64,000 nucleotides of DNA, from the NCBI RefSeq assembly GCF_003668565.1, contig NZ_RCWJ01000001.1:682001-746000 (forward strand). The letters are read 5' to 3'. Shown here piece by piece: positions 20,691-28,074 of the stretch (within the stretch, counting starts at the first letter, position 1; the number at the start of each line of letters is the position of its first letter). The stretch comes from Mycetocola zhadangensis (lineage in GTDB: Bacteria > Actinomycetota > Actinomycetes > Actinomycetales > Microbacteriaceae). Below the pieces are notes generated by a model. That model ran no database searches and was not told the origin of the DNA. It was given only the letters and a program-made list of their open reading frames with translations. A program made the translations under genes and the position numbers.

Positions 20691-21230
20691 ATGGACCTCG
20701 CTGTCGCACACATTCTGTCCCGTGTTGATGTTCAGGGAGCCGATGTGCTCCTTATCGACGGCCCAAGCGGGGCAGGGAAGTCGACGCTGGCCGACGCGAT
20801 CGTTGAGAACTGGCCAGCGGCCGAGAAACCGACACTCATACGCATGGATGACATCTACCCAGGCTGGGGTGGCCTGGCCGCGGCCGGTGAGCACGTGCGA
20901 ACCCGGGTGCTCGAGCCGCGGAGCCTGAATCAGAACGCGCGCTGGCAGCGGCACGACTGGACACTGGACGCTCCGGCTGAGTGGCACGACGTTCCGTCGG
21001 CCCTTCCGTTGCTTGTTGAGGGCTGCGGTGTCCTGACCCGGGCCTCAGCCGCACTGGCGACGGTCACGGTCTGGCTCGACGCCGATGACGCAGTGCGCAA
21101 GGAACGCGCGCTTGCCCGCGATGACGGTGCGTTCGACGCACACTGGGACGACTGGGATCAGCAGTTCGCTCGATTCGTTCGAGACGAAGACCCGGTGTCC
21201 TCAGCGAAGCTCGTCCTGCGTGCGAGCTAG
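20691..21230 (+). CDS. Uridine-kinase-like P-loop NTPase attached to the thiamine operon
   Basis: The 179-residue protein has a Walker A motif at residues 21-28 (GPSGAGKST), a MDDIYPGW segment that fits the substrate-binding region of uridine-kinase-like enzymes, and a nucleoside-kinase-like lid region (VRKERALARDD). Homologues are usually called only ATP-binding proteins. It starts 7 nt after ykoC and is therefore probably in the riboswitch-controlled transcript. A salvage kinase for an imported pyrimidine or thiazole precursor is a tempting inference but not shown by the sequence. Its TAG stop shares the palindrome CTAG with the stop of the convergent gene. Confidence 0.8.
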   Translation: MDLAVAHILSRVDVQGADVLLIDGPSGAGKSTLADAIVENWPAAEKPTLIRMDDIYPGWGGLAAAGEHVRTRVLEPRSLNQNARWQRHDWTLDAPAEWHDVPSALPLLVEGCGVLTRASAALATVTVWLDADDAVRKERALARDDGAFDAHWDDWDQQFARFVRDEDPVSSAKLVLRAS

Positions 21231-22459
21231 TCCTTCAGAGAATCGATCAGCGAACTGATCACGGGGACGGGGTGGGACAACCGCCAGAACACTCCGGGGT
21301 CGGTAATGGCTCGATCCAGTGTCAGCGAGGTTTTCGCTGAGGTCGATCCGTCGACGACCGTAATGCTCCCAACCTTCGCACCGGTACCGCCGATCGTGAC
21401 CCGATCGGCGTTGACCTCGATCGTCGGGGCGGCTGCTCCCCATCGGAGCCGGGCCGGGGTGGCGCCTGACACGCCGTTCGCGGACTCGCCCCAGGGGGTC
21501 GTGAAGGTCACAACCGGACTGTTCTCGGGCAGAACGGGAGTCGGGGTCACGCCGGCGCGCGCGCTCTCCATCAGCGCTACGACGCCGCTTTCCAGGCTCT
21601 CCCAGTCGGGCTGTCGGAGGAAGGCACCATAGAACCGGTACGACTCTCCCTCGACCGAAACGTCCCCGGCAAACAGCAGGCAGATTCCGGCGGCGTCCGT
21701 ATAGCTGCGCGAGATTCCAACAACCTGCTGCTCCGGCAGGTAGGTTGTCGTATTCGTGATCCCACGGCGACTTGGCAGGCCGGTGACCGGCTCTGCGAGT
21801 ACCGAAGAAATTGCTGGGTCGGTGAGCGCGAGCGCAGCGAGGCGGGACAGATCCGCCGCAGTGCCGACGCTGCCCTCGTCGAGGCCGGTCGCGTCGACGA
21901 CCGTCGTTTCGGTCATTCCGTTCTCGTCCAGCCACGCGTTCGCGGCCTCCACATAGGCCTCGGTTGAACCGAAAGCCCACCGGGCGAATGTGTCTGCGTG
22001 GTTATTGCTCGAACCAAGAAGCATGGCCTGCAGCATCTCGCGCTCGGTCCACTGATCTTCCGTGTACACCGTCACGGTCCGGGTGCCCGCGTCGCGGTAG
22101 TCGATGTAAGCCAGGTAGTCATCTGTGGTGATCGGAACGGTTCCACCCGGCTCACCATCGGCGAGTGGTTTCGCATCGAGGACTACGAGCGCGGTGATGG
22201 TTTTGGTGATGCCAGCCATCGGTACGGGAGTTGCTTCCCCGGCGACGGCGATCGGGGCCAAATCCGCGCCCTCGACTACGGCACTCGCGCCGGTCATCGG
22301 GAGCGCCGGCGGGACGGCAGTGGCGTCCGGCGATGCTGCGGGAAGATTGCTGACGGATGCTGCCGGTAGCGGACCCACGAGCGTTGCCGGTCCGTAGACT
22401 CCAGCCCCGAGAATAACCAGCGTTCCGGCGAAGATTCCGAAACCTCGAGCTACGCCCAT
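21227..22459 (-). CDS. D-alanyl-D-alanine carboxypeptidase homologue, catalytic residues altered
   Basis: The 410-residue protein has an N-terminal hydrophobic anchor (FGIFAGTLVILGAGVYG) followed by a domain aligning with S11/DacA-type carboxypeptidases, which trim peptidoglycan stem peptides outside the membrane. The SxN motif is kept (LLGSSNNHADT), and the flanks of the other two motifs are clear. However, the SxxK motif reads GITK (Gly83, codon GGC at 22211-22213). The usual KTG before YTDAAG reads SRS (residues 250-252). The nucleophile and the KTG lysine are therefore missing, and it is probably not an active peptidase. A Shine-Dalgarno-like AGGCGG precedes the ATG. Confidence 0.85.
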   Translation of the reverse strand: MGVARGFGIFAGTLVILGAGVYGPATLVGPLPAASVSNLPAASPDATAVPPALPMTGASAVVEGADLAPIAVAGEATPVPMAGITKTITALVVLDAKPLADGEPGGTVPITTDDYLAYIDYRDAGTRTVTVYTEDQWTEREMLQAMLLGSSNNHADTFARWAFGSTEAYVEAANAWLDENGMTETTVVDATGLDEGSVGTAADLSRLAALALTDPAISSVLAEPVTGLPSRRGITNTTTYLPEQQVVGISRSYTDAAGICLLFAGDVSVEGESYRFYGAFLRQPDWESLESGVVALMESARAGVTPTPVLPENSPVVTFTTPWGESANGVSGATPARLRWGAAAPTIEVNADRVTIGGTGAKVGSITVVDGSTSAKTSLTLDRAITDPGVFWRLSHPVPVISSLIDSLKD

Positions 22460-22518
22460 TTTGTACCGCCTGACTTTGTCACGGAATTCAGGCTAACCCG
22501 GCGGGAACGCTTTAGCTG

Positions 22519-22869
22519 TTAGCCCCAGCCGAGCGAATGCAATTCCTCGTCGTCGATGCCGTAAAAATGGGCGATCTCGTGCACAAGGGTGATTCGGACC
22601 TGTGTCCGCAGTTCGTCTTCGGTGTCGACGATGGCGAGGAGCGGTTCACGGTAGATGCTGATCATGTCTGGCAACTCGCCAAACCCGTATTGTCCACGAT
22701 CCGTGAGAGCGATGCCTGAGTACAGACCGAGAAGGTCGAGTGAGCCGTCCTCTGGCAGATCCTCGATCACGATCGCGACGTTGTCGAGTCCGTCGACCAT
22801 ATCGTCTGGAAGCTCATCAAAAATCTCGCCCACGAGGGCTTCGAACCTGTCGGCGTCGAGGTCATACAC
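22519..22869 (-). CDS. Small metallopeptidase-family protein (minimal zincin)
   Basis: This is a short soluble protein with the zinc-protease motif HEIAHFYGIDDEELHSLGW at its C-terminus, which fits the HExxHxxGxxD pattern of the minimal zincin family. The central part (LPDMISIYREPLLA) is also family-typical. The reading frame is open into the tRNA-His gene. I place the start at the GTG at 22869 (VYDLDADRFEALVGEI), because homology starts there and the longer version would overlap the tRNA. With this start the product has 116 residues. Its substrate is unknown for the family. Confidence 0.82.
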   Translation of the reverse strand: MYDLDADRFEALVGEIFDELPDDMVDGLDNVAIVIEDLPEDGSLDLLGLYSGIALTDRGQYGFGELPDMISIYREPLLAIVDTEDELRTQVRITLVHEIAHFYGIDDEELHSLGWG

Positions 22870-22920
22870 GAAACTGCGGCCGATCCGACCCGAATGCGCT
22901 GTATCCGCGCGGGTCTTCCT

Positions 22921-22997
22921 TGGGGTGAGTAACGGGGCTTGAACCCGCGACCTCCTGGACCACAACCAGGCGCTCTACCAACTGAGCTATACCCACC
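22921..22997 (-). tRNA. tRNA-His (GTG)
   Basis: The minus strand folds as a full cloverleaf with acceptor GTGGGTA/TACTCAC, an anticodon loop containing GTG, and the T loop GGTTCAAGCC. The extra G at position -1 (22997) required for histidine identity faces C73, and CCA is encoded at 22921-22923. It lies just upstream of the zincin gene. Confidence 0.97.
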
Positions 22998-23047
22998 ATG
23001 CGCATCGTCTGGTTTTTCAACCTGGCGATTGCAACCCTGAAAGTCTA

Positions 23048-23668
23048 TTACATGATTGGAGCGTATTTGTTCACAACGCCCTCTGCGGCCGATTTTGCTT
23101 GATCGGATGTTGGTCCGGGCTGCGGAACGAAGACCGCTTCCCGGTAGTAGGCAAGCTCGCGGATCGACTCGAGAATGTCAGCGAGGGCCCGGTGCCCGCC
23201 GTCCTTGGACGGAGCATTGAAATACGCACGGGGGTACCAACGGCGAGCAAGTTCTTTGATCGACGACACGTCGACGTTGCGGTAATGCAGCTGCGCGTCG
23301 AGCCGCGGCATGAACTTGGTCAGAAACGCACGGTCCGTTCCGATCGAGTTTCCCGCGAGGGGCGCACGTTGTTCCGCGGGGATGTGCGACAGCACATATT
23401 CGAGGACCTGGTACTCGGCGTCTGCGACGCTGATGCCGTGGGGGATCTCTTCGAGAAGACCGGAGGACGTGTGCATGTTGGTGACGAACTCACCCATGTT
23501 CGCCAGGGCAGAGTCATCGGGCTTGATCACAATGTCAAGTCCGTCGTCGACCGGCTTGAGGTCGTAGTCGGTGATCACGACAGCGATTTCGACGAGTTCG
23601 TCGTTGTCGATGTCGAGTCCCGTCATTTCGCAGTCGATCCATACAAGTCGGTCGCTCACAGTGCTCAT
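23048..23668 (-). CDS. orn: Oligoribonuclease
   Basis: The 206-residue product is a DEDDh 3'-5' exonuclease that degrades 2-5-nt RNA fragments, including pGpG. Exo I is WIDCEMTGLD (Asp and Glu). Exo II lies near HYRNVDVSS. Exo III is DGGHRALADILESI, with the catalytic His and Asp. I choose the ATG at 23668 (MSTVSDRLVWIDCEMTG) over the ATG 9 bases upstream because a TACCAT hexamer ends 6 nt before it. The gene is essential in many bacteria and here stands between two tRNA genes. Confidence 0.95.
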   Translation of the reverse strand: MSTVSDRLVWIDCEMTGLDIDNDELVEIAVVITDYDLKPVDDGLDIVIKPDDSALANMGEFVTNMHTSSGLLEEIPHGISVADAEYQVLEYVLSHIPAEQRAPLAGNSIGTDRAFLTKFMPRLDAQLHYRNVDVSSIKELARRWYPRAYFNAPSKDGGHRALADILESIRELAYYREAVFVPQPGPTSDQAKSAAEGVVNKYAPIM

Positions 23669-23674
23669 GGTCTC

Positions 23675-23680
23675 CATGGT
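23675..23680 (-). promoter_or_regulatory. -10-like hexamer TACCAT for orn
   Basis: On the minus strand TACCAT ends 6 nt before the chosen orn ATG. The hexamer itself contains part of the alternative ATG, which argues against that earlier start. Confidence 0.45.
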
Positions 23681-23753
23681 ATCCGTGACCGCGAAGCACG
23701 GCCGTCGTGCCGGTGCTGTGGCCCGTCGGCCTGCGGTATCCTGAGGAACGCCC

Positions 23754-23829
23754 GCCTCCGTAGCTCAGGGGATAGAGCAGGAGCCTTCTAATCTCTTGGT
23801 CGCAGGTTCGAATCCTGCCGGGGGCACCA
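23754..23829 (+). tRNA. tRNA-Arg (TCT)
   Basis: A cloverleaf is formed with acceptor GCCTCCG/CGGGGGC, D arm TAGCTCAGGGGATAGAGCA and T arm GCAGGTTCGAATCCTGC, and CCA is encoded. The anticodon loop CTTCTAA gives TCT (reads AGA/AGG). The anticodon stem GGAGC/TCTCT contains a C31-T39 mismatch next to the loop. Confidence 0.93.
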
Positions 23830-23927
23830 AATCATCGGCGACGCTCGCTCGCCATGCGAAATATGCCGCGCCGCGAGTGCGCCCGTCCGAGCATCGAATT
23901 TGTCATTCGGCTGTAACGACGGATGGG

Positions 23928-23933
23928 TAGATT
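23928..23933 (+). promoter_or_regulatory. -10-like hexamer TAGATT for leaderless nadE
   Basis: TAGATT ends 6 nt before the nadE ATG, which has no ribosome binding site. Confidence 0.55.
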
Positions 23934-23939
23934 ACTGTC

Positions 23940-24761
23940 ATGCGAGAACTCCAGAAACAGATCATTTCCGAACTGCACGTTCGTCCCGAGATCGATCCCG
24001 AGGCAGAGGCGCGCAGGCGTGTGGACTTCCTCGCTGACTATCTGACGGCATCCGGTGCTCGCGGGCTTGTCCTCGGAATCAGCGGGGGCCAGGACTCCTC
24101 CCTCGCAGGGAGGCTCTGCCAACTTGCGGTCGAGCAACTGGCCGAGGACGACGTGAAGGTCTCGTTCGTCGCCGTGCGCCTGCCCTACGGTGTGCAACAC
24201 GACGAGGAAGACGCGCAGCTCGCCCTGGAATTCATCCAACCGCAGCGGGTGGTCACTTTCAACGTGAAGCGGGGAGTCGACGGCTTCGAAGCGGAGTTCA
24301 TAGACGCCACGGGGGCTGCCATCACAGACTTCAACAAAGGTAACGTCAAGGCGCGAGCACGCATGATCGCGCAGTATGCCCTCGCCGGTCAGGACGGAAT
24401 GCTGGTCGTCGGCACCGACCACGCGGCGGAGGCGGTCACGGGATTTTTTACGAAGTTCGGCGACGGCGGTGCGGACATCGTTCCGCTGTCTGGTCTGACG
24501 AAGCGGCAGGGTAAGGAGCTGTTGAAGTTCCTCGGTGCGCCCGCTCGACTCTACGAAAAGCTCCCAACGGCGGACCTGCTTGACGAGCAGCCTGGCCAGA
24601 CCGATGAGGCGAACCTGGGCTTGAGCTACGAGCACATCGACGACTACCTCGAGGGTCGCGACATTCCGGGGCACGTTGCCGAAGCCCTTGAAGCGCGCTT
24701 CCTTGCCACCCGGCACAAGCGCACGACGCCGGTCGAGCCAGCCGACGGCTGGTGGCGATAG
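23940..24761 (+). CDS. nadE: NH3-dependent NAD(+) synthetase
   Basis: The 273-residue enzyme makes NAD from deamido-NAD, ATP and ammonia, the last step of NAD biosynthesis. The ATP-pyrophosphatase loop GISGGQDSS is near residue 45. [20 protein letters not shown] and [16 protein letters not shown] are characteristic of the short, ammonia-using type. There is no glutaminase domain, so it depends on free ammonia. The length is normal for this type. It is followed by a strong hairpin and stands alone. Confidence 0.96.
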   Translation: MRELQKQIISELHVRPEIDPEAEARRRVDFLADYLTASGARGLVLGISGGQDSSLAGRLCQLAVEQLAEDDVKVSFVAVRLPYGVQHDEEDAQLALEFIQPQRVVTFNVKRGVDGFEAEFIDATGAAITDFNKGNVKARARMIAQYALAGQDGMLVVGTDHAAEAVTGFFTKFGDGGADIVPLSGLTKRQGKELLKFLGAPARLYEKLPTADLLDEQPGQTDEANLGLSYEHIDDYLEGRDIPGHVAEALEARFLATRHKRTTPVEPADGWWR

Positions 24762-24774
24762 TTCACCGACATAT

Positions 24775-24816
24775 GAAAGCCGGCTCCGCGAACAGGCGGA
24801 ACCGGCTTTCATTTTG
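24775..24816. terminator. Bidirectional terminator after nadE
   Basis: GAAAGCCGGCTCCGC (from 24775) pairs with GCGGAACCGGCTTTC (ending 24810) around a short loop, and ATTTT follows. It lies between the convergent nadE and the coiled-coil protein gene and has A/T on both sides, so it can serve both. Confidence 0.85.
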
Positions 24817-24831
24817 GAACGGCGTGGGTGG

Positions 24832-25575
24832 CTAGGCCAGCTTCTTCTCGTCGGTTCCGGTAGCGGTCGAGCGCGCGACGTCCATGGCCGCAACGTCGTC
24901 GATGAGTTTCTGTGTTGTCGTGTCGGGAACGTCGGTCTCCGTACGGGAGAACGCCGCGGGTGCAACGGGTGATTCCGCGGTTATCGACTTATCAACCGAC
25001 TCTTCGGCTGCGTACTTCTCGTGGTGCTGGCGGGTAGCCCAGGCATCCTGCTCGGCGAGCAACGTCTTTTCGTTCGCCGTGTTTTCGAACCGCCAACGCT
25101 CGAGGTCGCTCTCGAAGACGCGCTTGGCGCGGTTCGGTTTGTTCTGCCACTCAACAAGGCGATCGCGGAACTCGGCGACGACAGGTCCGAGCTCGTAACC
25201 GAACGTTGCGGAGTTACGCTTCATCTCGGCGAGCTGGTGAGCAGACCAGTTCGCGGCGGTCGATGCGCCCTTGATCGGCAGCAAGCGCAACTGAATATCA
25301 GCCTGGGCGACAGCGCGGTCAGCGAGCGCCTGCTCCTGCAGCGTCAGCGAGTTCCACGCTGCCGCTTCGGTCGAGGCGTCCACGAGTGCAGCAATCGCTG
25401 CTGTCTTGAGATCGCGATCGCGCTGAGCGATGAGCCGGCGAACGGCGGCCTTGGTAATCGACGCTGCCAGCAACGCCGAGACGATGATCGCAATAAAGAT
25501 GACAGCGGCGGTGAAGAGCACCGGTCGCGTATCAGTTGCGGTGAGCCAGCTTACGAATTCATTCAGCCATTCCAT
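24832..25575 (-). CDS. Membrane-anchored coiled-coil protein of unknown function
   Basis: The 247-residue product has one N-terminal membrane span (about residues 18-40, VLFTAAVIFIAIIVSALLAA). A long, charged, Ala/Gln/Glu-rich helical region follows, probably coiled coil, and the C-terminus is polar and Thr/Asp-rich. The topology suggests a single-span protein with a large cytoplasmic helical domain, since RRLIAQRDRD follows the span. I recognise no catalytic motif. The ATG at 25575 lies 7 nt after TAGCCT. No neighbour gives a clue to function. Confidence 0.72.
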   Translation of the reverse strand: MEWLNEFVSWLTATDTRPVLFTAAVIFIAIIVSALLAASITKAAVRRLIAQRDRDLKTAAIAALVDASTEAAAWNSLTLQEQALADRAVAQADIQLRLLPIKGASTAANWSAHQLAEMKRNSATFGYELGPVVAEFRDRLVEWQNKPNRAKRVFESDLERWRFENTANEKTLLAEQDAWATRQHHEKYAAEESVDKSITAESPVAPAAFSRTETDVPDTTTQKLIDDVAAMDVARSTATGTDEKKLA

Positions 25576-25582
25576 GTGCCGA

Positions 25583-25588
25583 AGGCTA
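25583..25588 (-). promoter_or_regulatory. -10-like hexamer TAGCCT
   Basis: On the minus strand TAGCCT ends 7 nt before the ATG at 25575. Confidence 0.45.
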
Positions 25589-25664
25589 CCTTCGCGAGGG
25601 GTGCTAGGCGGGCAATTCCGCGCCGTGTCGCACTTTTAGGAGGTTCGGCGTCCGGGCTGGATCT

Positions 25665-25913
25665 CTATCGGAGGCAGTCAACGGCGTCCTGAATGTTCCA
25701 GAATTGTCCAAGCGAAAGGAACGAAGCCCGAACAGCGTGGAAGCGCTTGGCGATATAAACGTCCCCTGCGGCCGTGTTTGAGCGTTCAACGTGTCCGAGA
25801 ATGCGACCGTCCCTGCGGCGAACGCGCCACAGGCCGTCGTGCACGCTCACGAGTTCGACGCCCGCGTATGTGCGAAGTGTTTCTGCCTGCGGTGTGCCAG
25901 TTGCAATGCCCAT
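25665..25913 (-). CDS. Small conserved protein of unknown function (82 aa)
   Basis: This is an 82-residue soluble protein with a compact beta-rich first half (VELVSVHDGLWRVRRRDGRI) and a helical C-terminus (SLGQFWNIQDAVDCLR). The ATG at 25913 is preceded by AGGGAGG 4-5 nt upstream, which supports translation. The repeated aromatic and basic residues around WRVRRRDGR could suit nucleic-acid or small-ligand binding, but I cannot name a family. It is monocistronic by spacing, with 77 nt to the next gene start upstream of the coiled-coil protein. Confidence 0.65.
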   Translation of the reverse strand: MGIATGTPQAETLRTYAGVELVSVHDGLWRVRRRDGRILGHVERSNTAAGDVYIAKRFHAVRASFLSLGQFWNIQDAVDCLR

Positions 25914-26007
25914 GATGCCTCCCTGTTTGCGGCCGGCCCCGTCGCTGATGTGGTAACTACACGGTATGGGTCACCACTGACATCGGCGAGGACGGCCGCG
26001 GGGATGG

Positions 26008-27015
26008 CTAGTTGAGTCCCGTGCCGTCGACGGCGTGCGGCTCGATGGCAGCAAGTTCTTCGGTGCTGAGCGCCGGGGCCGAGAGCGCTGCCACGTTCTG
26101 CTCCAACTGGGCGACAGAGCTCGCACCGATGAGCGCCGAGGTCACCTGCGGGTGTCGGAGCACCCAGGTCAGCGCCATCTGCGCCAGAGTTTGTCCGCGA
26201 TCGGACGCCACGGCGTTCAAAGCGCGTGCTCGTTCAAGGTAAGTCGCCGAGATGCGTTCCGCAGGCAGGAAATGGCTCGTGGCGGCCCGCGACCCAGCCG
26301 GGACTGTGCCGTCGAGGTAACGGTCAGTCAACATCCCCTGCGCAAGGGGTGAGAACACGATTGAGCCAGCACCCACCTCGTCGAGTACCTGCAACAAGCC
26401 GTCTTCGACGTGGCGGTTGAACATCGAATAGCTCGGTTGATGGATGAGAAGCGGCACCTTGTGTTCAGCGAGTGCCGCGGCGGCGCGTTTCGTCTGTTCG
26501 GGTGAATAGTTCGAGACGCCCGCGTAGAGAGCCTTCCCCAACTGGACCGCGGAGGCAAGGGCCCCCATCGTTTCCTCGATCGGGGTCTCGGGGTCGGGAC
26601 GGTGCGAGTAGAAAATGTCGACGTAGTCGATGCCCATGCGGTTGAGGCTTTGATCAAGTGATGCAAGGAGCGACTTCCGTGAGCCCCACTGCCCGTAAGG
26701 CCCCGACCACATGTCGTAGCCCGCCTTGGTCGAGATGATGATCTCGTCGCGGTGCGCACGGAGGTCCTCAGCCAGTATGCGTCCGAAGTTTCGCTCGGCT
26801 GAACCGGGTGGCGGTCCGTAGTTGTTTGCGAGGTCGAAGTGGGTGATGCCCAGATCGAATGCGCGACGAACGATCGCCCGCTGGGCTTCGATTCCACGAC
26901 TATCGCCGAAATTGTGCCAAAAACCCAAGGAAACGCGGGGGAGCAGTAGTCCGCTTCTTCCGGTTCTCGCGTACTGCATTTCGTCGTATCGATTCCCAGC
27001 TGGCTCGTAAGTCAT
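26008..27015 (-). CDS. Aldo/keto reductase (YghZ/Gpr-like)
   Basis: The 335-residue NADPH-dependent oxidoreductase belongs to the aldo/keto reductase superfamily. The catalytic tetrad is visible: Asp and Tyr in FDLANNYGPPPGSAE, Lys in STKAGY, and His in FYSHRPDP. The NNYGPPPGSAE signature and the overall length match the L-glyceraldehyde-3-phosphate reductase (YghZ) subgroup, which detoxifies reactive aldehydes. The exact substrate is an inference. The gene is divergent from ssb across a 229-nt region containing inverted repeats. Confidence 0.9.
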   Translation of the reverse strand: MTYEPAGNRYDEMQYARTGRSGLLLPRVSLGFWHNFGDSRGIEAQRAIVRRAFDLGITHFDLANNYGPPPGSAERNFGRILAEDLRAHRDEIIISTKAGYDMWSGPYGQWGSRKSLLASLDQSLNRMGIDYVDIFYSHRPDPETPIEETMGALASAVQLGKALYAGVSNYSPEQTKRAAAALAEHKVPLLIHQPSYSMFNRHVEDGLLQVLDEVGAGSIVFSPLAQGMLTDRYLDGTVPAGSRAATSHFLPAERISATYLERARALNAVASDRGQTLAQMALTWVLRHPQVTSALIGASSVAQLEQNVAALSAPALSTEELAAIEPHAVDGTGLN

Positions 27016-27021
27016 GAGGAA

Positions 27022-27027
27022 ATGCTA
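27022..27027 (-). promoter_or_regulatory. -10-like hexamer TAGCAT for the aldo/keto reductase
   Basis: On the minus strand TAGCAT ends 6 nt before the ATG at 27015, without a ribosome binding site. Confidence 0.5.
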
Positions 27028-27046
27028 GTGGTGGCGAGGATGTCGT

Positions 27047-27101
27047 AGTGGGAATCCATGGAACTCCTCCCCACTCCCACCCGAGACGCACGTTTCCCAC
27101 T
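27047..27101. repeat. Inverted repeat with three GTGGGA units
   Basis: AGTGGGAA (27047-27054) is matched by its complement TTCCCACT (27094-27101). A third GTGGGA unit lies on the minus strand at 27075-27080. The cluster sits between the divergent aldo/keto reductase and ssb genes and could be an operator for either. Confidence 0.4.
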
Positions 27102-27156
27102 GATGCGGGGAGAGGCGTGACGGCGCGGAAGCTTCCACGCACACTCGAATGCATGG

Positions 27157-27196
27157 TCCCGGGGATGGCGGTCCGGCACGAGGGTCGTCCCCGGGA
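27157..27196. repeat. Nine-base inverted repeat upstream of ssb
   Basis: TCCCGGGGA (27157-27165) and TCCCCGGGA (27188-27196) are perfect complements separated by 22 nt. They lie 48 nt upstream of the ssb start and could form an RNA hairpin in a leader or act as a protein-binding site. Confidence 0.45.
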
Positions 27197-27244
27197 TCGT
27201 TCGCACCAGAGGTTCTGCGTGTGTAGTCGAGTTGGGAGATCTTC

Positions 27245-27922
27245 ATGACAGACAGCATTAGTTTCACCGGCTTTGTCGCAACGGTTCCCGTACATCGGAG
27301 GATCCGCGACGGCGTTGACATGGTCAGCTTTCGATTGGGGTCCCCCCAGCGGTACTTCGACAGGAACACTCGAACGTGGGTGGACAGTGACACCAACTGG
27401 TACACGGTTTCCACTTTCCGGTACCTCGCCAACAACGTTCACCAGTCGGTCAACAAGGGCGACCGTGTGATCGTGAAAGGTCGGCTGCGCGTGCGTCGGT
27501 GGGAGAAGGAGGACAGGAGTGGTCTTGCCGTCGATATCGATGCAGAGTGTGTCGGCCACGACCTCGCGTGGGGCACAGCGCGATATATACGGACCCCAGC
27601 GAAAGACTCAGCCCTGACCCCAGACTCCGGAACGGATGAGCAGCCCGAGGAACAGGCGATCGTTGACGGGTATCACAGACCCGAAGTGGGTCAATCGGAA
27701 CCGCGATCCACGACTCCGAACAGCGACCAGGGCCCCTGGGACGTCGCAGTGCCGGGCAGCCTGGGCGCTCCCACGGAGGCCGGAACGCACCAGCCATACA
27801 CTGGCGATGAAACACCGGTTTATGCAGATGAAGACGCACCGCCTTTCCCCGACGAAGAGGCACAGTCGTATACGGATGAAGAGAGACGCCCGGCGGCATC
27901 GCACGCTGAGTTCCCCGCTTGA
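27245..27922 (+). CDS. Single-stranded DNA-binding protein, second-type paralogue
   Basis: The 225-residue protein has an OB-fold SSB domain in its first 115 residues (SFTGFVATVPVHRR, SDTNWYTVSTFRYLANNVHQ split here, KGDRVIVKGRLRVRRWE). A long acidic, low-complexity tail follows. The gene is not next to rpsF/rpsR, the usual site of the main ssb, so it is probably a paralogue. The protein ends in HAEFPA and not in the usual acidic DDxPF-type tip. A tip-like DEDAPPF occurs internally at residues 195-201. A ribosome binding site, GGGAG, is at 27234-27238. Confidence 0.85.
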   Translation: MTDSISFTGFVATVPVHRRIRDGVDMVSFRLGSPQRYFDRNTRTWVDSDTNWYTVSTFRYLANNVHQSVNKGDRVIVKGRLRVRRWEKEDRSGLAVDIDAECVGHDLAWGTARYIRTPAKDSALTPDSGTDEQPEEQAIVDGYHRPEVGQSEPRSTTPNSDQGPWDVAVPGSLGAPTEAGTHQPYTGDETPVYADEDAPPFPDEEAQSYTDEERRPAASHAEFPA

Positions 27923-28008
27923 CCGCCGAAAGACACACAAGCGGCGGGGCCTGCCAGGTCCGCGGCGGTGCACAACACAGACGCAATTCCCCCGTCGGGT
28001 TCCCGTTC

Positions 28009-28014
28009 TAGACT
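28009..28014 (+). promoter_or_regulatory. -10-like hexamer TAGACT for the lipoprotein gene
   Basis: TAGACT lies 60 nt upstream of the GTG at 28075. A leader of about 54 nt with AGGGGAG at 28063-28069 is expected. Confidence 0.5.
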
Positions 28015-28074
28015 CGAAGGCAAGCGGCGCGTCTACTGGGATGGGTCGATCACGACAGACATAGGGGAGATGGC

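Noticed and set aside
22870-22965. Longer zincin start inside tRNA-His
   Set aside because: The extra codons come from tRNA sequence and lack homology; the GTG at 22869 gives the family N-terminus.
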